NCBI GenBank assembly: GCA_030916665.1
Contig: JAUPWC010000633.1
Location: 1 to 10,482, forward strand
Direction of reading: 5' to 3'
From: Verrucomicrobiota bacterium
Lineage (GTDB): Bacteria > Verrucomicrobiota > Verrucomicrobiia > Opitutales > Opitutaceae
Length of the DNA: 10,482 nucleotides
Position 1 is the first letter of the stretch. Every line of letters begins with the position of its first letter. The notes beneath the pieces are model-generated. The model was given only the letters and a program-made list of their open reading frames with translations. It was not told the origin of the DNA and did no database searches. Below are positions 1-7,363 of this stretch, piece after piece. Made by a program: the position numbers and the translations under genes.

Positions 1-2125
1 AGGCCCGCAGGCGGCCGAAATACCACGGGTTGTATTTCGTGAGATCGTAGCGGCTGAGCCCGTCCCACGCCGTCCCCTGCCCGCTCCGCGCGAAGGGCTG
101 CTCGAAGAACGGCGGCCACACATCGGCGTCGGGCCGGCGGATCATCTGATGGTCGATGCGGCGGCGGTCATACCAGAGGCCGTAATGATGGCGAAGAACG
201 GCCGCGCCCTCGCGCTTCATGCGCGCGACGATGGCGGGAATCTCGTCGGTCAACCCCGTGCCCGTGCGACCGGGGGAGAAGCGCGTGATCGCGGGTCCGG
301 GTTCAGACGCGCGCGCTGGCTCGAGGCGGCCCAGCCACCAGGCCATGCTCTGTTCCTTGCCGGACAGACGCTCGCCGCCGACGGTGAGCACGCCGTTCAC
401 GAGCGCGAGGGGCTTGTCGTGCGATGACGCGCTTTCCGAGCCAACCCGCGCGGAGCGCGGGTTCCACCTTTCCAGATTTGCGGCGGCGGCCGGATAGCTT
501 CGCACCTCCAACGCGACAACGGCTTCCTTGCCCAGCCGCTCCGCCAATTGCGCGCGGTAGAGCGACGGGGGATTGGCGAATTCGTTGGTCTGGCTCCAGC
601 GGCCATCGCCCACGTATTGGCCCCAGACACCCACAACCCAGTTGTGCGCACCGGGCGGCTGGCGGCTGACGATGACGGCGGCCTCGCTCTGCCAGATCAT
701 GGAGTTGGCGGCGGCCCAGCCCACGCCCTGGTTGAAGGTTTCAAGATTGTCTTGGCGCAACGCGCCGCCGTCGATCTTCACGCCGTCGAACAGAAGGCCG
801 GAGCTCCACGCGCCGATCGAGCCGCTGAAGCTGCTCGTGCGTTCCGCCGTGCAATCGAGGAATACCACCGGCCCGGCCGCCTGGTAGCCGGTCGTGAAAT
901 CATTCCGTCCCTGCGCGCTGCGGCAGCGCACGAAAAGCACCTGCTGGCCGCGCGAGTGGAAAGCCATGCGCCGGTAGCCGGCGTTCTCCGACACGGGCGC
1001 GAGCGACGCGCAGTCCTGCACGGTCACCCGCGCCACACGCGCGCCGACCTGCACGACGCTGCCGGCGAAATGCACGCCGGTCACGTCCGCGACCCAGCCG
1101 TCGCGCACGGCGTGCAGGTCGATGGCGTTCCACGCATGCTGCTCGTCGAGCGGGTTGGCGCGGTCGTAATCGGATTCGCAACGGAGGTTCTCGATGCCCA
1201 CGTCGCTGAGGTAGCCCGTTTCCACGAAGGGCGTCACCTTGCCGCCGCCGAGCTTGGCATCGAGCGAGCTGGTCAGCGGGGCGTCGAGCGTGACCTTGTC
1301 GCCCTCGACCGCGGTGATCACACGGTCCCAGGTGATGTTCACCGTGCCGGGTTTCCAGAGATAGGGCTGCCGGGCCGGCGCGACATCCATGCCGAGCTGG
1401 GCCAGCCACTCCGCCGGACTCGGCCGCTCGATGGCGATGCTCTGCCCGACGGCGAGGCCGGTGACGTCAGCCACGCGGAGCTGCGTGGCCCCAACCGGCA
1501 GATAATCGTCGGCCACCGCGCGCGCGGGAGCGGTCTCCTTGCGCTCATAGCGGCCGGCGACCTCGATCAGGTGGCGGCGGTCGGTGCCGGTCGCCACGAG
1601 CACGGTGTCGCCCTCCCCCGCTCCCGAACCACGCAGCACCACGCCGCTCGCGGCGATGCGCAGTTGGCCGGAAATCTCGAAGCGCCCGGGCGCAAGCAGC
1701 ACGGTGCCGCGCCACCCCGAGGCGTCGGGCGAGAGCGCGGAAACATGATCGATCGCCGCCTGAATGCGTGCGCCATCGTCGCCCTCGGCCGGCAGCACGA
1801 CAACCTTGGCCGGCACTGCAGGCAGCGGCACACCGCCGCCACGATAGCCGGCGTGTGAGTAATCCGGCACGCGGTCGCCGCGGGCGAGCACTTCATAGAC
1901 CAGCTTGCCGTCCTTGCCCGGCGCCACCGGCGACGGAAACTCCTTGGCCGCGAGCGGGACTGCCAGACCAAGCACAGCAACCAACCCCCCATACCGTGTC
2001 ATTCTGAGCGCAGCGAAGAATCCAGCGGAACATGCGCTTCTCCAATGTGGCGGCGCCAAACGGACTGGATTCTTCGCTGCGCTCAGAATGACAGGAAATG
2101 GGAATCTCATGAACGTGTTCCTCAT
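1..2125 (-). CDS. Secreted right-handed beta-helix (pectate-lyase-superfamily) protein, 3' end cut by window edge
   Basis: The frame is open from an ATG at 2125 to the left edge without a stop: 708 codons are visible and the C-terminus is missing. Residues 45-60 (GGLVAVLGLAVPLAA) form a signal-peptide core ending in an Ala-rich cleavage site, so the product is exported. Residues 116-126 (DDGARIQAAID) match the entry motif of Pectate_lyase_3 beta-helix proteins. Short beta-rich repeats such as YLSDVGIENLRC (near 305) and VVFLDCTAERTSSF (near 420) follow. A second region after about residue 575, with GLWYDRRRIDH near 649, resembles an uncharacterised domain found with such helices (DUF6298-like, from memory). 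The ATG at 2125 overlaps the TGA of the upstream hydrolase gene, suggesting translational coupling. A second in-frame ATG at 2002 lies inside a palindromic repeat and would give a shorter, normal signal peptide. Polysaccharide lyase or hydrolase activity is inferred; no catalytic residues could be assigned. Confidence 0.82.
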   Translation of the reverse strand, partial: MRNTFMRFPFPVILSAAKNPVRLAPPHWRSACSAGFFAALRMTRYGGLVAVLGLAVPLAAKEFPSPVAPGKDGKLVYEVLARGDRVPDYSHAGYRGGGVPLPAVPAKVVVLPAEGDDGARIQAAIDHVSALSPDASGWRGTVLLAPGRFEISGQLRIAASGVVLRGSGAGEGDTVLVATGTDRRHLIEVAGRYERKETAPARAVADDYLPVGATQLRVADVTGLAVGQSIAIERPSPAEWLAQLGMDVAPARQPYLWKPGTVNITWDRVITAVEGDKVTLDAPLTSSLDAKLGGGKVTPFVETGYLSDVGIENLRCESDYDRANPLDEQHAWNAIDLHAVRDGWVADVTGVHFAGSVVQVGARVARVTVQDCASLAPVSENAGYRRMAFHSRGQQVLFVRCRSAQGRNDFTTGYQAAGPVVFLDCTAERTSSFSGSIGAWSSGLLFDGVKIDGGALRQDNLETFNQGVGWAAANSMIWQSEAAVIVSRQPPGAHNWVVGVWGQYVGDGRWSQTNEFANPPSLYRAQLAERLGKEAVVALEVRSYPAAAANLERWNPRSARVGSESASSHDKPLALVNGVLTVGGERLSGKEQSMAWWLGRLEPARASEPGPAITRFSPGRTGTGLTDEIPAIVARMKREGAAVLRHHYGLWYDRRRIDHQMIRRPDADVWPPFFEQPFARSGQGTAWDGLSRYDLTKYNPWYFGRLRA
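443..463. repeat. Short perfect palindrome inside the beta-helix gene
   Basis: Nine-base arms AACCCGCGC and GCGCGGGTT flank a 3-base loop GGA. The element lies inside the minus-strand coding frame and encodes NPRSARV (residues 555-561), followed by a low-complexity GSESASS stretch before coding of ordinary character resumes at KPLALVNG. It has the look of a small hairpin insertion in a surface loop, but 9-bp GC-only stems also arise by chance in GC-rich DNA. Confidence 0.45.
1997..2093. repeat. Inverted repeat with 29-base perfect arms, family A (GTCATTCTGAGC)
   Basis: Arms 1997-2025 and 2065-2093 are exact reverse complements around a 39-base spacer. The arm core reads GTCATTCTGAGCGCAG followed by CGAAGAATCCAG. 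The same family recurs at 6090-6172 and 10448-10476. Here the element lies at the beginning of the beta-helix gene and stays open in that gene's frame, translating to VILSAAKNP on one arm and GFFAALRMT on the other. These two peptides are familiar as translated products of this widespread environmental repeat. The inner ATG at 2002 belongs to the repeat itself. Confidence 0.92.
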
Positions 2126-3654
2126 GGCAGTTGGCCGGTCACGCGGCCGAGCATGGCAGCCTGGGCCACGACCTGGCCATCCACAATCACCTGCAACCCC
2201 GCGCCGCGCCCGAAGCGCTGGCCGTCCTTGTCCCAGAGGATTGTCACGTCGCGACCGTGGTAGCGCACGTTCTCGAGGCAGAACCAGTCCCAGGTGTCCG
2301 CGGGTAACAGCGGCGCGACCTCGATCACGTTGTCGGCGCGCGGACGCAGCCCGACGAGCCCGGTGATGAGCAGATCGGCGTAGGTGGAGTGGTTGTAGTA
2401 GAAGCTGCGCGGATCGCGACCCTTCAGCCACGCGCCGGTCGTCTCGTCCTGGTATTCGCCGAGGTAGGGCAGACCGTCATAGACGTGGCTGCGCGTGTAG
2501 GTGACAAAGGCATCGAACCAATCGCGGTTGGTCACCGCGTCCTGCGGGTAGTCGCGCAGCACGTTGCCAAGCGCGGTCAGCGTCTGCGACGTGGCGTAGG
2601 GCCAGACCGCACCGTCCCACTCGCAGGTGCCGGTGCCGTGCGTGCGGAACTTCGGATGCCGCCGCTCGGCGGTGGTGAGGCCCCACGGGGCCTTGAACCC
2701 CTTCTCGTCAGTCAGCTGCTTCCACGCGATTTCGTAGCCCTGGCCCGGCTCGGGCAGGTGGAAATACCACGGGATGAAGCCGATCGCCTCGCGCACGGCG
2801 ATGGGCTGGAGCTCCTCCGTGACCGAGCCGAAGAACTGCAGCTCAGGATTCCAGAGCGTCCGCTGCACGAGCGGTCGCAGGTGCGCGGCCTTGGCGGCGA
2901 ATTCCCTGGCCAGATCCTCGCGTCCGGCGAGGCGCGCGATCTCGGCCAGCGCCGTGGCGTTGCCGAACATGTAGGCGCTGATCGTGGGGCGCACGTTCTT
3001 CACCTTTCGGCCGCCGCTGATGGACTCCTCCATCGCGTCGCGCACGTCGGCCTGCCAGAAGAGGCCGTCGGGGCGCAGCTGCTCCGTTTCCCACCGGCGG
3101 TAGTCCGCGACGAGGTCGTCGAGCAGGCCGGTGAGCGTGGCGGTGTCCTGCGTCACGAGCCAGCGTGACCACAGCGCATGATGGACCCATTGCGAGAACC
3201 GGTGGAAACGTTCCTCGGGCTGACCGTCCTTGCCGCGCAACCAGAACAGCATGTAGTCGTCGTGCCAGCTCTGGTCCCGCAGCCAGCGGCCTTCCATCAA
3301 ATGGTGGCCGAGCGCACTGCTCACCGGCCGCGCGCGCGTGATGAACTCCGTGAACACCCAGCGGCCGGTCCCCTCGTCGCGCCGCAGGTGTTTGCGCAGC
3401 ACCCACCAGCGGAACCAGTAGGTCTCCTCCAGCTGCGCGTCGGGACACGTGAAGCGCGGCACGTTCGCCTCCAGCCAGGCCTGCGCCGCGGCGTTGGGCA
3501 CGGCGTTGACCACCGTCTCCGGCTCCATCGTGTTGAACTTCGTGATGTGCGGCGCGAACGACGCGGCGGGCACCAGCGGGCCTTGGGCAAAAGTCGCGCA
3601 ACCGGCCAGGCAAAGCAGGACGCAGGACAGCAGTCTCAGGCGAGGCAGGAACAT
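2122..3654 (-). CDS. Lipoprotein six-hairpin (MGH1-like) glycoside hydrolase
   Basis: This 510-residue protein begins with a lipoprotein signal: a basic N-region, a Leu/Cys-rich core and the lipobox LAGC (residues 16-19). Ala follows the Cys, so outer-membrane sorting is likely. The body shows the repeated aromatic helices of an (alpha/alpha)6 toroid: ETYWFRWWVLRKHL near 77-90, GHHLMEGRWLRDQSWHDDY near 116-134, DGLFWQADVRDAMEESISGG near 196-215, CEWDGAVWPYATSQTL near 344-359, and a YNHSTYADLLITGL segment near the end. A short C-terminal beta-rich part follows. This pattern is that of MGH1-like glycoside hydrolases related to GH63 and other six-hairpin enzymes. Asp203, Asp206, Glu209 and Glu210 are candidate acids, unproven. 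A GTG sits directly before the ATG; the ATG is chosen because it gives a clean signal. It is first in a leftward unit whose next gene starts inside its stop codon. Substrate unknown; a pectin-type oligosaccharide is an inference from neighbours. Confidence 0.85.
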   Translation of the reverse strand: MFLPRLRLLSCVLLCLAGCATFAQGPLVPAASFAPHITKFNTMEPETVVNAVPNAAAQAWLEANVPRFTCPDAQLEETYWFRWWVLRKHLRRDEGTGRWVFTEFITRARPVSSALGHHLMEGRWLRDQSWHDDYMLFWLRGKDGQPEERFHRFSQWVHHALWSRWLVTQDTATLTGLLDDLVADYRRWETEQLRPDGLFWQADVRDAMEESISGGRKVKNVRPTISAYMFGNATALAEIARLAGREDLAREFAAKAAHLRPLVQRTLWNPELQFFGSVTEELQPIAVREAIGFIPWYFHLPEPGQGYEIAWKQLTDEKGFKAPWGLTTAERRHPKFRTHGTGTCEWDGAVWPYATSQTLTALGNVLRDYPQDAVTNRDWFDAFVTYTRSHVYDGLPYLGEYQDETTGAWLKGRDPRSFYYNHSTYADLLITGLVGLRPRADNVIEVAPLLPADTWDWFCLENVRYHGRDVTILWDKDGQRFGRGAGLQVIVDGQVVAQAAMLGRVTGQLP

Positions 3655-4002
3655 CACGGGGTGGGGAAGCGGCGAGGAGCGCCAGGGTTTTAACGCAACA
3701 GCCTATCTAACCACTCCGTTCATTTCTGCCACGATGAAGAAAATTATCTCCGGTATCATAACCTCGCGCGCCACCCGCCGCCGCGCCGGCGCTGGACCCG
3801 CCGCCCGCCGCGCCGCGCAGGGCTTCGCTGACTCGCACGCTGCCAGCGATTAACGCACCCGCGTCCCCGCGTCGCCGCAAGGCGCCGCGCGCAGGCGACC
3901 ACGGCTCCGCGGACGGAAACTTTTTTCATGCGCCGCGCGCGAAAACGTTCTGCGGTTGCCAAAGGGGCCATCGCCGATTCTGCCTGTTCCACCCCGCCCC
4001 GC
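3655..4002. promoter_or_regulatory. Divergent intergenic region with an AT-rich promoter-like segment
   Basis: These 348 bases separate the leftward hydrolase unit from the rightward acid-sugar unit, so promoters for both should lie here. The stretch 3688-3765 is much richer in A/T than anything nearby and is the best promoter candidate for both directions. No pair of -35/-10 boxes is convincing. A 39-codon frame (3734-3853, starting MKKIISGIITS) lies inside, but its second half is Arg/Ala-rich GC-biased translation and it matches nothing I recognise, so it is not called as a gene. The rest (3766-3930) is low-complexity GC-rich sequence with a T6 run at 3921-3926. A half-palindrome around AACGTT (3944-3949) is listed separately. 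Confidence 0.45.
3938..3953. promoter_or_regulatory. Possible LacI-type operator half-palindrome
   Basis: The segment contains GAAAACGTTC with a symmetric AACGTT core (3944-3949) and partial symmetry outside it. A central CpG flanked by A/T is typical of LacI/PurR-family operators. It lies about 50 bases upstream of the alcohol dehydrogenase start, where an operator for the rightward unit would be expected. The symmetry is imperfect, no second copy occurs in the window and no regulator gene is present, so this is only a candidate. Confidence 0.2.
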
Positions 4003-5136
4003 ATGTCCGTTTCCCTGCCCATCACGCTGCTGCAGCCGCCGCGCATCCATTTCGGCGCGGGCTGCGCCGTGGAGGCGGCCGCCGCACTCGCACGCGCGGG
4101 TTATCGCCGCGTCTTCGTCATCACTTCGCCGTCCGTGCGCGCCCGCGCCGACGCGCTCACCTCGCCGCTGCGCGCCGCGGGCGCCGCGATCGAGACCGTC
4201 GCCGGCGTGCCGCCCGAGCCGACGCTCGCGTGCTGCGAACAATTGCGCGCCGCGGCCAAGACGTTCGCGCCCGACCTCGTGCTCGCCGTGGGCGGCGGCA
4301 GCGTGCTCGACGTGGCCAAGCTCGTCGCCGCACTCCACGACCGTGCGGAACCCGCCTCGGCCTTCTACGGCGTGAACGTCCTCGCCGGCCGCCGCACCGC
4401 GCTCGTCTGCGTGACCACCACCGCCGGCACCGGCAGCGAAGTCTCGCCCAACGCCCTGCTCTACGACGAGGCCGCCGCCGCGAAGAAGGCCGTGATCAGC
4501 CCGGCCCTCGTGCCCGACGTCGCCGTCGCCGATCCCGAGCTGACGCTCTCGCTGCCGCCCGCGCTGACCGCAACCACCGGCCTCGACGCGCTCACTCACT
4601 GCCTCGAAACCTACGCCAACCGCGCTGCGCATCCCGCCGTGGACGGCCGTTCGCTCGAGGGCGTGCGGCTGATCGGCGCGAACCTCGCGCGCTGCGTGGC
4701 CGACGGCTCGGATCTCGCGGCGCGCACCGCCGTCGCCCTCGGCAGCCTTTACGGCGGCCTCGGCCTCGGCCCGGTCAACACCGCCGGCGTCCACGCGCTC
4801 GCCTACCCGCTCGGCGGCGAATTTCACCTGGCGCACGGCCTGTCCATCGCGCTGCTGCTGCCGCACGTCGTGCGCTTCAACCTCCCGGCGATGCCCGAGC
4901 GCCACGCCGCGCTGGCCGACGCCTTGGGCTGTTCCTCCACCGCCGGCCTGCCCGACCGGCTCCAGCAGCTCGTGGCCGCCTGCGGCATCGACGGCCGTCT
5001 CTCCGCCCACGGCATCCCGCGCGACGCCCTGCCGCGCATGGCCGACACTGGCATCCAGGTCACCCGCCTGCTGAAAAACAACCCGCGCGAGGTCACCCGC
5101 GACGACATCCTGCGCATCTACGAAACCGCTTTCTGA
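4003..5136 (+). CDS. Iron-containing alcohol dehydrogenase (group III, FucO-like)
   Basis: This 377-residue protein has the usual length of Fe-ADHs. The N-terminal dinucleotide-binding half carries GGGS at 97-100 with Asp103, and TTTAGTGSEVSPNA from 138. The metal-binding half shows all four expected ligands at FucO-like spacing: Asp195 and His199 in TGLDALTHCLE, His264 in GVHALAYPLGG and His278 in FHLAHGLSIALLLP. It should be an active cytoplasmic, metal- and NAD(P)-dependent oxidoreductase acting on a small alcohol or aldehyde. The ATG at 4003 is chosen because homology begins at once (PPRIHFGAG). An upstream in-frame ATG at 3928 would add 25 Arg/Ala-rich residues with no family match. It leads a rightward gene set, with one base before the lyase gene. 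Its partner genes suggest a role in acid-sugar or aldehyde processing, for example reduction of the aldehyde released by the aldolase; lactaldehyde or a maleylacetate-type substrate cannot be excluded. Confidence 0.9.
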   Translation: MSVSLPITLLQPPRIHFGAGCAVEAAAALARAGYRRVFVITSPSVRARADALTSPLRAAGAAIETVAGVPPEPTLACCEQLRAAAKTFAPDLVLAVGGGSVLDVAKLVAALHDRAEPASAFYGVNVLAGRRTALVCVTTTAGTGSEVSPNALLYDEAAAAKKAVISPALVPDVAVADPELTLSLPPALTATTGLDALTHCLETYANRAAHPAVDGRSLEGVRLIGANLARCVADGSDLAARTAVALGSLYGGLGLGPVNTAGVHALAYPLGGEFHLAHGLSIALLLPHVVRFNLPAMPERHAALADALGCSSTAGLPDRLQQLVAACGIDGRLSAHGIPRDALPRMADTGIQVTRLLKNNPREVTRDDILRIYETAF

Positions 5137-5137
5137 C

Positions 5138-6037
5138 ATGAGTTCCTTTCCCCGCCACCAGGGCGTGATCGTTCCGCTGGTCACGCCCGTGAAACCCGAC
5201 GGCTCGCTCGATGAGTCCGCCGCCGAACGGCTCGTGGACCACCTCGCGAGCAACGGCTGCGGCATGCTCGTCCTCGGCACGACCGGCGAAGTCGCGTCGC
5301 TGCCCGCCGCGCTGCGCCTGCGCTACGTCGAAATCGCCGTGCGCGTCGCGGCGAAGCGCACGCCCGTCTTCGCCTGCCCGGCGTCAAACTGCGTCAGCTT
5401 CTCCCTCGAGTCGGGCAACGCCTACCTCCAGGCGGGCGCGGACGCCGTCGTCGGCATTTTGCCCAACTACTACAAGCTGGAGCCCGCCGAGATGCTCGCC
5501 TACTTCGAGCGCCTCGCCGACGGCATCCGCGGCCCGCTCATGATCTACAACATGCCCGCGACGACCGGCATGTCGCTCCCGCTCGATGTGATCGAAACGC
5601 TCGCCCGCCGCCCGAACGTCACCGGCCTCAAGGACTCCGAGGGCACCACCGGCCGGCGCGAGGAAGTGGCCAAACGCTTCGGCGGCCGCCCGGACTTCTC
5701 GCTGTTCATGGGCATCGCCGCGCACTCGATCCCGGCGCTGCGCCTCGGCTTCGACGGCCTCGTGCCGAGCGGCGGTAACCTCTACCCGGAACGCTGGTCC
5801 GCGCTCTACAATGCCGCCCGCGCCGGCGATTGGGCGAAGGCCGAGCAGCTCCAGGCGCAACTCGACGCCATCGGCGCCGTCTTCCAGCGCAACCGCACGC
5901 TCGGCCAGTCGCTCGCCGCGCTGAAGGCCGGCCTCGGCCTGCGCCAGCTCTGCGGCCCCGCCATGGTGCCGCCGCTCCTCCCGCTCAGTCCCGCCGACCA
6001 GGAAGCCGTCCGCGCCGAACTCGTCCGCCTCGGGTAA
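5138..6037 (+). CDS. Dihydrodipicolinate synthase (DapA)/KDG-aldolase family lyase, probably a catabolic aldolase
   Basis: The 299-residue length and motifs place this in the class I, pyruvate-binding TIM-barrel DapA/NanA superfamily. GTTGE lies at 47-51, the catalytic Tyr at 137 in MIYNMP and the Schiff-base Lys at 165 in GLKDSEG. The family forms an imine with pyruvate and either adds it to or releases it from an aldehyde. Where true DapA has an Arg after the Tyr motif (YNVPGRTG) to bind the semialdehyde carboxylate, this protein reads YNMPATTG, so lysine synthesis is unlikely. A catabolic 2-keto-3-deoxy acid aldolase fits better, and more so given the Fe-ADH one base upstream and the acid-sugar kinase downstream. 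The exact substrate (KDG, a C6-C8 keto-deoxy acid or another) cannot be read from the sequence. No ribosome binding site is seen; translation probably follows from the preceding gene. A palindromic repeat lies 52 bases after the stop. Confidence 0.9.
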   Translation: MSSFPRHQGVIVPLVTPVKPDGSLDESAAERLVDHLASNGCGMLVLGTTGEVASLPAALRLRYVEIAVRVAAKRTPVFACPASNCVSFSLESGNAYLQAGADAVVGILPNYYKLEPAEMLAYFERLADGIRGPLMIYNMPATTGMSLPLDVIETLARRPNVTGLKDSEGTTGRREEVAKRFGGRPDFSLFMGIAAHSIPALRLGFDGLVPSGGNLYPERWSALYNAARAGDWAKAEQLQAQLDAIGAVFQRNRTLGQSLAALKAGLGLRQLCGPAMVPPLLPLSPADQEAVRAELVRLG

Positions 6038-6089
6038 CACACACTGGCAGCGCCACTGAGCCCCGATGAACCTCAACCCTTCCCTCTCC

Positions 6090-6172
6090 GTCATCCTGAG
6101 CCCTGCGAAGGATCCAAGCGCGGGACGTGAGCCTGTCCTTTTTCTTGGATCCTTCGCACGGCTCAGGATGAC
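6090..6172. repeat. Inverted repeat, family A variant, between the lyase and kinase genes
   Basis: Arms 6090-6118 and 6144-6172 (29 bases each) pair with a single mismatch around a 25-base spacer. The arm begins GTCATCCTGAGC and ends GCGAAGGATCCAAG, the same plan as the element at 1997-2093 but with C/G replacing T/A at two paired positions. It lies in the 194-base gap between the aldolase-family gene and the kinase gene. It may act as a transcript hairpin that splits or tunes the unit. Neither gene's coding is disturbed. Confidence 0.9.
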
Positions 6173-6194
6173 CACAGTGGGTGTTTCTTCCCCG

Positions 6195-6213
6195 TTCGTG
6201 TCGATTCGTGGTT
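6195..6213 (+). repeat. TTCGTG-N4-TTCGTG motif upstream of the kinase gene
   Basis: The text TTCGTGTCGATTCGTGGTT contains TTCGTG twice, 10 bases apart. Very similar text (TTCGTGTCCATTCGTGG) is something I remember as a frequent intergenic phrase in Verrucomicrobiota and Planctomycetota genomes. It sits 23 bases after the family A palindrome and 18 bases before the kinase ATG, so most of this gap is repeat-derived. Function unknown. Confidence 0.35.
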
Positions 6214-6231
6214 CAATCTGCTAAGTCACTC

Positions 6232-7359
6232 ATGCCCTTCCGACCCCACCTTGTTCTCGCGGATGATCTGACCGGCGCGGCCGAGATCGCGGCCATCGCG
6301 CACGACGCGGGCCTGCGCGCCGTTGTGCTCACGCATCTGCCCACCATGCCGGTCGCGGCCGACCTGCTGGTGTTCGACACCGACACGCGCCTGCTGGCGC
6401 CGGAAGTTGCGGCCCGCAAGGTCCGCGCCTGGGCCAAGTGCCTCGCGCACACGCCGCACCGCGGATTTTTCCTCAAGGTGGATTCCGTGCTGCGCGGCTC
6501 CGTGCTCGCCCACGCGACCGCGACCGCCCGCGCCCTCGGCCGCCACCGCACGCTGCTCGTGCCGGCCAATCCTTCGCTCGGCCGCACGATCCGCGCCGGC
6601 CGTTACGCCGTGAAAGGCGTGCCGCTGCACGAGACCGCCTTCGCCCGCGACCCGCACCACCCGCGCGCGAGCGACGACGTGGTGGCGTTGCTCGGACGCG
6701 TTCCGCGTGTTCCCGTTGTCAGCCTCCCGCCCGAAACCGAACGCCTGCCGAACCGCGGCGTCGTGGTCGGCGAGACTTCCACCCCGTCCGATGTCCGTCA
6801 CTGGGTGAACACGCTGGACTCCGCGACCCTGCCCGCCGGCGGCGCCGATTTTTTCCGCACCTGGCTCAAGTCGCAGGGCCCGAACCGCCATGCGAAGGCC
6901 AGGTCACCGCACATCGCCGGTCCGGCCCTGCTGCTGCACGGTTCCGCCATGGCGACCGACGGCTCCCGGCTCCTGCGCTTCCGCGGCAAAAAAGCGCCCG
7001 CCGCTGCTGCCGTGGCTGCCGCACTCGCGCGTCACGGCGCCGTCGCGGTCGCGCCGCCGAGCACGCGCCTCACCGGACGCGATGCGCCCGCGGCCATCGC
7101 GCGCGGGTTTGCCGATCTCGCGTGGCGGTTGCACACCGACCGGTCGTTCACGCACCTGCTCATCGCGGGTGGCGCCACGGCCGCCGCCGTGCTGCCCATG
7201 CTCGGCTGGACCGACTTGGAAGTCATCCGCGCCTGGGGTCCGGGCGCCGTTACGCTACGGCCCGTCCGCGACCCGGCGTTTGCCGTCACGCTCAAGCCTG
7301 GTAGCTATGACTGGCCCGCCAAACTCCGCCGCGCCCTCCCCGCCGGCCTGTTCGACTGA
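6232..7359 (+). CDS. Four-carbon acid-sugar kinase (DUF1537 family)
   Basis: This 375-residue protein shows the two-domain DUF1537 kinase plan. The N-terminal substrate domain has ADDLTGAAE at 10-18, KVDSVLRG at 82-89, PANPSLGRTIRAGRY at 111-125 and PLHETAFARDP at 131-141. The C-terminal nucleotide domain has LLHGSA near 234, GGATAAAVL at 313-321 and a closing KPGSYD at 355-360. Characterised members phosphorylate D-threonate, D- or L-erythronate or 3-oxo-tetronates at O4. Here a PdxA-family gene begins 4 bases after the stop, the classic partner that oxidises and decarboxylates the 4-phosphate. The protein is somewhat shorter than the roughly 420 residues common in the family, mainly between the domains and in the C-terminal domain. 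The ATG at 6232 is chosen because the family match begins at once; an in-frame GTG at 6181 would add 17 residues. Which stereoisomer it uses is not readable from sequence. Confidence 0.88.
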   Translation: MPFRPHLVLADDLTGAAEIAAIAHDAGLRAVVLTHLPTMPVAADLLVFDTDTRLLAPEVAARKVRAWAKCLAHTPHRGFFLKVDSVLRGSVLAHATATARALGRHRTLLVPANPSLGRTIRAGRYAVKGVPLHETAFARDPHHPRASDDVVALLGRVPRVPVVSLPPETERLPNRGVVVGETSTPSDVRHWVNTLDSATLPAGGADFFRTWLKSQGPNRHAKARSPHIAGPALLLHGSAMATDGSRLLRFRGKKAPAAAAVAAALARHGAVAVAPPSTRLTGRDAPAAIARGFADLAWRLHTDRSFTHLLIAGGATAAAVLPMLGWTDLEVIRAWGPGAVTLRPVRDPAFAVTLKPGSYDWPAKLRRALPAGLFD

Positions 7360-7363
7360 TCCC

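Noticed and set aside
548..1858. Long plus-strand open frame of 436 codons
   Set aside because: It is the in-register antisense shadow of the beta-helix gene; its His/Arg/Ala-rich product has no signal or domain, whereas the minus frame has both.
3734..3853. 39-codon frame starting MKKIISGIITS in the divergent region
   Set aside because: The first residues look plausible, but the rest is GC-biased Arg/Ala text, with no ribosome site and no known family; kept only as a remark.
3912..3926. Possible intrinsic terminator ahead of the T6 run
   Set aside because: The preceding TCCGCGGA is a palindrome without a loop and is too short for a stable hairpin; no gene on that strand ends here.
3928..4002. 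25-residue N-terminal extension of the alcohol dehydrogenase
   Set aside because: Basic, low-complexity sequence with no family match; the normal Fe-ADH N-terminus begins at 4003.
3850..5280. Long minus-strand frame opposite the alcohol dehydrogenase
   Set aside because: The plus-strand protein shows all Fe-ADH motifs; the minus product is Gly/Arg/Ala-rich low complexity caused by GC-biased codons.
5384..6175. Minus-strand frame beginning MVILSRAKDP
   Set aside because: It starts inside the family A palindrome, and its peptide is the familiar spurious translation of that repeat followed by antisense of the lyase gene.
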